Shown: one piece after another, positions 1-3,650 of the stretch
Layout of the letters: the number at the start of each line of letters is the position of its first letter
Numbering within the stretch: position 1 is the first letter of the stretch
Assembly: GCA_007122045.1 (NCBI GenBank)
Contig: SKJM01000194.1
Span: forward strand, 1-5,970
DNA: 5,970 nucleotides
Reading direction: 5' to 3'
Source: Planctomycetales bacterium
Lineage (GTDB): Bacteria; Planctomycetota; Planctomycetia; Pirellulales; Thermoguttaceae
The notes under the pieces: generated by a model
What the model was told of the DNA's origin: nothing
The model's input: the letters and a program-made list of their open reading frames with translations, nothing else
Databases searched by the model: none
Position numbers and translations under genes: made by a program

Positions 1-1101
1 CGGCAGCTTCGGCAGGTGCGCCAGATGGAGGACCATACCCAGCGGCTGATGGAACTGTCGCCCTTTGTCCGCGCCGAGTTCTTCTGGACGCCCGCATGGG
101 AACGTGCCGGAAAACCGGCCGACCCGTCGAGCCCGGATCGCTGGAACGAGGCGGTGCAACCCTTGCGCGATTACTTTCACGACGAGGTCATCGGACGCCT
201 TCCCGACCCATCGCTGCCGATCCATGCCCGCACGAAGAAAATCCGCGATGAGGAGCGATGGACCGGTTACCTAGTGGTGCTCGACGTATGGCCGGAAGTG
301 ATCTCGTGGGGTTACCTGCTAGTGCCGAAGGACCTCGACCTCGCCGGAGGAGAGCGACGCCCGGTGGTGGTGTGCCAGCACGGTTTGGGCGGACTGCCGG
401 AGAGCACGATCGACCCGGAAAGCCGGGCGTATCGGGCCTACGCCGTGCGGTTGGCCGAACGCGGGTTCATCGTCTACTCGCCGTACAACCCCAACGCCGC
501 CCGCGGCGGCGACCGGTTCCGCGTGTTGCAGCGGATGGCCAACCCGACAAAGTGCTCGATCTTCTCGGTTATCACGGGGCAGCATCAGCGAGTCCTCGAG
601 TGGCTGGGCGAGCAGCCGTTCGTCGATCCGGATCGGATCGCGTTGTACGGCCTCTCGTACGGCGGCAAGACGGCGATGCGCGTGCCGGCCGTGCTCGACG
701 GGTACGCCCTGTCGATCTGCTCGGGCGACTTCAACGAGTGGATTCGCAAGATCGTCACGCCGTACGCCACCACCGCGGCCGCGCCCGATTCGCAGCGGTT
801 CAGCAGCTACATGTTTACCGGCGAATACGAGATCATGGAGTTCGACCTCGGCCACACGTTCAACTACGCCGAGATGGCCGCGATGATCGCCCCGCGGCCG
901 TTCATGGTCGAGCGGGGCCACCGCGACCTGGTGGCCTCGGACGAATGGGTGGCCTTCGAGTACGCCGCGGTTCGCCGGCATTACACCGACCTGGGCATTC
1001 CCGAGCAGACCGAAATCGAGTACTTCGACGACGGGCACGTGATCCACGGGGAGGGGACGTTCCGGTTCCTCCACCGGCACTTGCAGTGGCCGCAGCCGTA
1101 G
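1..1101 (+). CDS. alpha/beta hydrolase, dienelactone hydrolase / acetyl-esterase-like (5' partial)
   Basis: Likely a serine hydrolase acting on ester bonds, perhaps acyl groups on plant or algal polysaccharides; the substrate is not readable. Residues are counted from the GTG at 16. After a beta-strand (PVVVC, about 116-120) comes QHGLGG (121-126), the usual oxyanion-hole loop. The nucleophile elbow is GLSYGG (212-217) with Ser214 as nucleophile. Asp304 in GHRD is the probable acid, and His341 or His344 in DDGHVIHG the catalytic histidine. The domain closes with a helix (FRFLHRHL) shortly before the TAG at 1099. The frame is open back to base 1 (RQLRQ before the GTG), no ribosome site precedes the GTG, and the first residues look like an internal helix, so the true start is probably upstream. 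The N-terminal portion and any signal peptide are therefore unseen. It converges with the reductase. The fold is secure; the specific family is less so. Confidence 0.85.
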   Translation, partial: RQLRQVRQMEDHTQRLMELSPFVRAEFFWTPAWERAGKPADPSSPDRWNEAVQPLRDYFHDEVIGRLPDPSLPIHARTKKIRDEERWTGYLVVLDVWPEVISWGYLLVPKDLDLAGGERRPVVVCQHGLGGLPESTIDPESRAYRAYAVRLAERGFIVYSPYNPNAARGGDRFRVLQRMANPTKCSIFSVITGQHQRVLEWLGEQPFVDPDRIALYGLSYGGKTAMRVPAVLDGYALSICSGDFNEWIRKIVTPYATTAAAPDSQRFSSYMFTGEYEIMEFDLGHTFNYAEMAAMIAPRPFMVERGHRDLVASDEWVAFEYAAVRRHYTDLGIPEQTEIEYFDDGHVIHGEGTFRFLHRHLQWPQP

Positions 1102-1107
1102 CCGGCC
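1088..1107. repeat. 20-bp direct repeat, copy 1
   Basis: An exact 20-base repeat (GGCCGCAGCCGTAGCCGGCC) that includes the last codons and the stop codon of the esterase. The second copy is at 1230-1249, 142 bases downstream. The bases on either side of the two copies differ, so the match is sharply bounded. Confidence 0.8.
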
Positions 1108-1129
1108 GGGAAGTGGTTCCCTGGCCGGC
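1101..1129 (+). terminator. hairpin directly after the esterase stop
   Basis: Starting at the last base of the stop codon, GCCGGCC then GGGAA (1101-1112) pairs with TTCCC (1117-1121) and GGCCGGC (1123-1129), giving a 12-bp stem with a GTGG loop and a single bulged T at 1122. Position and stability fit a transcription terminator for the esterase. No T-run follows immediately; the nearest is TTTT at 1147-1150. A Rho-independent mechanism is therefore uncertain, and it may simply protect the mRNA 3' end. Confidence 0.5.
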
Positions 1130-1146
1130 CGAAGGCGACAGTCCCG

Positions 1147-1199
1147 TTTTCGCGGCGAAACAGCGTTATCCAGAAGGAATACGTGCTCCGCCGCGAAAA
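1147..1199. repeat. inverted repeat in the convergent gap
   Basis: TTTTCGCGGCG (1147-1157) is the exact reverse complement of CGCCGCGAAAA (1189-1199), separated by a 31-base loop. An AGTCCC motif occurs outside each arm (1140-1145 and 1207-1212) in the same orientation. Because it is symmetric it could end transcription from both converging genes, or it could be a small dispersed palindromic repeat of the REP type. Neither role can be decided from one copy. Confidence 0.55.
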
Positions 1200-1229
1200 T
1201 TGGGCCAGTCCCCTGTGCACGGTACCCAT

Positions 1230-1249
1230 GGCCGCAGCCGTAGCCGGCC
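1230..1249. repeat. 20-bp direct repeat, copy 2
   Basis: Exact second copy of the repeat at 1088-1107. It ends one base before the stop codon of the minus-strand reductase (1251-1253), so the two copies bracket almost the whole convergent intergenic gap. Confidence 0.8.
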
Positions 1250-1250
1250 C

Positions 1251-2735
1251 TCAGACGGCAACCGCTTCGCTCTCGGCCCGGCGGCCGGCCGCGTCGACGG
1301 TAACCACCCGGAACGCCTCGCCTTCACCGGCCAGCGGGGCGGTGAACGTGAAGGGCGCCTTGGTGGTCTGCGGGCGGTGGTCGACGCGGCCGATCGGCGC
1401 GTCACCGCGGCGGACCTCGTAGTGCGTAATCGGCGCGTCGGCGGCATAGGCCATGTGCCAGGTGAGCCGCACCTGCGGGCCGTCGTCGCGGCGGATGACC
1501 TCGGCGGCCGGTTCCCGCGGCGGGCCCAGCGGGCGGGCGGCAAGCTGGAACCAGTTCGTCTCGCCCTCCTTGGCCCGCCGGGCGAGCCGCTCGACCGTTT
1601 CGCGGTCGCCCTCGTCGAGCGAATCGGGCCGAACCTGCGAGGCCGAGAGGTTCTGCGCAAGCTGGCACTCCCGCGCCTCGGCGCCGATCTGGCCGATGCC
1701 GATGATGGCCGTGGCGATGCCCGGCGTACTGAGCGCGTACTCGACCAGGGGCCGGCTGGGGAGTTCGGGGTCGCCGACCGTGCGGACGACGTCGTCGGAG
1801 TTTCGCGTCCAGCGAGCGGGCTTGGTGTACATGGCCCCGTCGGCGAACACCTTCATGGCGATCTGGCCCACGTTCTTGGCCGCCGCCACCGCGATGGCGT
1901 TGTGCTGGTGGTTGAGGTACAGGCGGTCGTTGGCGTTGATGGCGATGAGCATGGCGCCGATCAGGTCGTGCTCGTCGCGCTGCAGGCATTCGATCATCAC
2001 CGGCGAGGACGAGTGGCCGGAGATGCCGACGTGGCCGATGCGCTTTTCCTCGTTCGGGTTCAGGCCGGTGCGGTTGGTGCCGTCGCGGTAGTCGCGCAGG
2101 GCGGCCAGGGCGCCGATCCGCTCGGCCGCCGGGTCGGGGTCGTCGAGGCCGTGGTAGATGGCGTCGACCTCCGCCATGGTGTTGAGGTTATGGATGAGGA
2201 ACAGGTCGAGGTAGGCGCCGTCGGCGTAGTGGCCGCGGCCGTCGCCGAATATTTGGGTGAGGGTGCGGCGGAGGTCGTCGACGGCCTTGGAGCCGGGCGG
2301 GGCCTGCGTAGCGTCGCGAATGCCCGGTTGGGAGCCCTTGGCGTGGCGGACCATCGTCTTGCTGGCCAGGTAGATGCTTCGCCGCCGTCTTTCGTCGTAG
2401 CCGGGCAGGCCCGGCACAAGGTTCATCTGCCGGAACGCCTTGCCGAAGTTCTCCTGGCTGGGGCCGTAGACGTTCGAGGTGTCGAAGTAGTTCACCCCCG
2501 CCTCCAGCGCCTTGACGATGATGGGCACGGGGTCGACGTCGGCGGGCGTCCATTGCAGCGAGGCCTGCCCGCCGAGGCCCAGCGTGGTCACCTCCAGGCC
2601 GGTGCGGCCGAGGGTGCGGGTCATGGGGCGGGCGACGCCCAACTTGCCCAAGACCAGGTTCGGAACCGCGAAGGAACCGGCCAGCGCGGCCGTCGAGGTC
2701 CTCAAGAAATGGCGGCGAGATACCGGGCGGATCAT
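1251..2735 (-). CDS. Tat-exported aldo/keto reductase with C-terminal fibronectin-III-like domain
   Basis: An NAD(P)H-dependent oxidoreductase of the aldo/keto reductase superfamily, probably acting on sugars or carbonyls outside the cytoplasm. The N-terminus carries a twin-arginine signal (SRRHFLRTS, residues 6-14, then a hydrophobic stretch to about 30), so export in folded form is expected. The TIM-barrel domain runs from about 38 to 395. The classic tetrad is visible: Asp85 and Tyr90 in YFDTSNVYG, Lys126 in LASKTM, His182 in FLIHNL. GISGHSS (237-243) and the late AIIGIG segment (343-348) match conserved barrel strands. At 494 residues it is longer than the usual 280-350, because of the signal, a loop around 100-175 and a tail. 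Residues about 408-494 look like a fibronectin-III sandwich (LTWHMAY, THYEVRRG, FRVVTVDAAG). The 4Fe-4S cysteine cluster found at the end of some relatives is absent. The ATG start follows a perfect ribosome site and keeps the Tat motif intact. Confidence 0.92.
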   Translation of the reverse strand: MIRPVSRRHFLRTSTAALAGSFAVPNLVLGKLGVARPMTRTLGRTGLEVTTLGLGGQASLQWTPADVDPVPIIVKALEAGVNYFDTSNVYGPSQENFGKAFRQMNLVPGLPGYDERRRRSIYLASKTMVRHAKGSQPGIRDATQAPPGSKAVDDLRRTLTQIFGDGRGHYADGAYLDLFLIHNLNTMAEVDAIYHGLDDPDPAAERIGALAALRDYRDGTNRTGLNPNEEKRIGHVGISGHSSSPVMIECLQRDEHDLIGAMLIAINANDRLYLNHQHNAIAVAAAKNVGQIAMKVFADGAMYTKPARWTRNSDDVVRTVGDPELPSRPLVEYALSTPGIATAIIGIGQIGAEARECQLAQNLSASQVRPDSLDEGDRETVERLARRAKEGETNWFQLAARPLGPPREPAAEVIRRDDGPQVRLTWHMAYAADAPITHYEVRRGDAPIGRVDHRPQTTKAPFTFTAPLAGEGEAFRVVTVDAAGRRAESEAVAV

Positions 2736-2741
2736 GACACG

Positions 2742-2748
2742 TCCTCCT
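2742..2748 (-). promoter_or_regulatory. ribosome binding site of the aldo/keto reductase
   Basis: On the minus strand AGGAGGA lies six bases before the ATG at 2735-2733. It is a full match to the 16S rRNA 3' end, and it fixes the start so that the Tat signal is the true N-terminus. Confidence 0.85.
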
Positions 2749-2759
2749 ATTGATGGGTG

Positions 2760-3062
2760 TGTTGTGGGTGCGGGCGTGAGCGTTCCCGGGAGAGTGTCTC
2801 GGTTTTCGCGGCCGTAGTGCAGGATTCATCCCATTGCCCGGCCGTTGGCGGCCGTGAAAATGGGGCTTCTCCTGGCAGCGTCCCGGCACGTCCTCGCCCT
2901 GTTGCGAGGATCGGGCCGCTTGGCCGTGGGAACCATTGCGCCTATCATTATGGTCGCGATTCCGCCGATGGCAAGGCCGTGCGCCCCGAAGGGGCTGGGC
3001 GCACGGAAGGCCTTCGGCCAACGGAACCGTTGGGCCGACCATTCGGTATGGCCGGGCCGGTT
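2760..3062. other. hairpin-rich intergenic region, no credible gene
   Basis: No reading frame here has a ribosome site or recognisable domain. Visible structures are: a two-stage hairpin, with outer arms CCCATT (2830-2835) and AATGGG (2859-2864) around an inner CGGCCG/CGGCCG stem (2839-2844, 2849-2854); TCCTCGC/GCGAGGA (2891-2897, 2904-2910); a 10-bp stem CCGTGCGCCC/GGGCGCACGG (2977-2986, 2997-3006); and CCAACGG/CCGTTGG (3018-3024, 3027-3033). The first two would lie in the reductase mRNA leader if the promoter near 2950 is real. The last two lie upstream of it and may belong to the repeat-rich block that follows. High GC makes chance stems common, so only the 10-bp stem stands out alone. Confidence 0.5.
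2947..2974 (-). promoter_or_regulatory. candidate sigma-70-type promoter for the reductase
   Basis: Read on the minus strand, TTGCCA (2974-2969) and CATAAT (2952-2947) each match five of six bases of the -35 and -10 consensus, with a 16-base spacer. Transcription would start near 2940 and leave an untranslated leader of roughly 205 bases before the reductase. AT-rich hexamers are rare in this GC-rich gap, which adds some weight, but planctomycete promoters are not well enough defined for certainty. Confidence 0.35.
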
Positions 3063-3120
3063 CCCAGGGCGTTGCCCTCGTTGTCGTACACAAGTCGTGT
3101 CCGCCACCGGCCGCCATCTT

Positions 3121-3279
3121 CACCTCCCCTCCGGGGAGGTCGGACGCTGTAGCGGCCGGGTGGGGCACCCTGTGAGCCCGCCTTGGCTTCTCGTAGCCTG
3201 GTATGGTAAGTGCCCTCCCCGGGCCTGTGAGCCCGACCCTCCCGCAAGCGGGAGGGTGAAGGACCTGGCCCAAACTTGT
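3121..3279. repeat. 159-bp tandem repeat, unit 1
   Basis: The unit starts at a perfect 8-bp hairpin, ACCTCCCC/GGGGAGGT (3122-3129, 3133-3140), and ends after a hairpin ACCCTCCCG/CGGGAGGGT with a CAAG loop (3236-3244, 3249-3257). The 12-mer CCTGTGAGCCCG occurs twice inside it (from 3169 and from 3224). It differs from unit 2 at only three positions. Confidence 0.9.
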
Positions 3280-3284
3280 ATTTC

Positions 3285-3443
3285 CACCTCCCCTCCGGGG
3301 AGGTCGGACGCGGTAGCGGCCGGGTGGGGCGCCCTGTGAGCCCGCCTTGGCTTCTCGTAGCCTGGTATGGTAAGTGCCCTCCCCGGGCCTGTGAGCCCGA
3401 CCCTCCCGCAAGCGGGAGGGTGAAGGACCCGGCCCAAACTTGT
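3285..3443. repeat. 159-bp tandem repeat, unit 2
   Basis: Second copy, at a period of 164 bases. Compared with unit 1 it has two substitutions shortly after the first hairpin (T to G, A to G) and one near the end (T to C). Its hairpins are at 3286-3304 and 3400-3421. The five-base junction between units (3280-3284) has no counterpart after unit 2, which instead runs straight into the right terminal inverted repeat; the two overlap by five bases (CTTGT, 3439-3443). Confidence 0.9.
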
Positions 3444-3615
3444 GCAGAACAACGAGGGCGTTGCCCTGGGGTGGGCGAACATCGGGCCGCCGGCCTGAGC
3501 GAATTGACCGGACCGCTGGGAACACCGGACCGCCGGAAGCGCAGCCGGCCGCGCCTTCCCCCCCGACCGCTCGTGCGGTATGTTGAATCCGAATGGTCCC
3601 ACCATCAATCCCGCC

Positions 3616-3629
3616 GGACCGTACGGTCC
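3616..3629. promoter_or_regulatory. 14-bp perfect palindrome upstream of the lyase
   Basis: GGACCGTACGGTCC is an uninterrupted self-complementary 14-mer, eight bases before the ribosome site of the lyase gene. Its position suits an operator for a dimeric repressor or a small mRNA stem controlling translation. The related octamer CCGGACCG overlaps its left half (3614-3621) and also occurs at 3508-3515 and 3525-3532. The rest of 3471-3637 shows no gene and no convincing promoter. No regulator can be named. Confidence 0.35.
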
Positions 3630-3637
3630 CCCAACAC

Positions 3638-3644
3638 GGAGGAG
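3638..3644 (+). promoter_or_regulatory. ribosome binding site of the heparinase-like lyase
   Basis: GGAGGAG, six bases before the ATG at 3651. It selects this start, which gives a proper signal peptide, over later in-frame start codons. Confidence 0.85.
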
Positions 3645-3650
3645 CTTGCC

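Larger units (their letters stand above)
3063..3470. mobile_element. 408-bp non-coding palindromic repeat element (MITE- or REP-like)
   Basis: Its ends, 3063-3094 and 3439-3470, are inverted copies matching at 26 of 32 positions. Each end contains the small palindrome AGGGCGTTGCCCT (3066-3078, 3455-3467). Three of the six mismatches come from the GTT loop of that hairpin, which has the same orientation at both ends. Inside lie two tandem 159-bp units. Further in, the left hairpin preceded by CTTCACC (3118-3140) resembles the reverse complement of the right hairpin followed by GAAG (3400-3425), so the terminal inversion extends weakly over about 70 bases. There is no transposase gene and no clear target duplication. 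It may be a non-autonomous mobile repeat or an intergenic palindromic family. Repeat structure is certain; mobility is inferred. Confidence 0.6.

Noticed and set aside
258..2753. 831-codon open frame on the plus strand
   Set aside because: It overlaps both the esterase (another frame) and the whole minus-strand reductase. Its composition is Arg/Gly/Val-rich, with no domain and no ribosome site.
2845..3339. Small plus-strand frame with a hydrophobic start, a possible small membrane protein
   Set aside because: It has no ribosome site and an unusual start codon, and most of its length is translated palindromic repeat.
3121..3443. Two-unit CRISPR-like array
   Set aside because: The repeats are 159 bp and almost contiguous, with internal hairpins. 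There are no short repeats with unique spacers and no cas genes.
3556..3584. Possible plus-strand promoter, TTCCCC and TATGTT, for the lyase
   Set aside because: Three of six and four of six matches with 17-base spacing is too weak to call. The lyase promoter is left unassigned.
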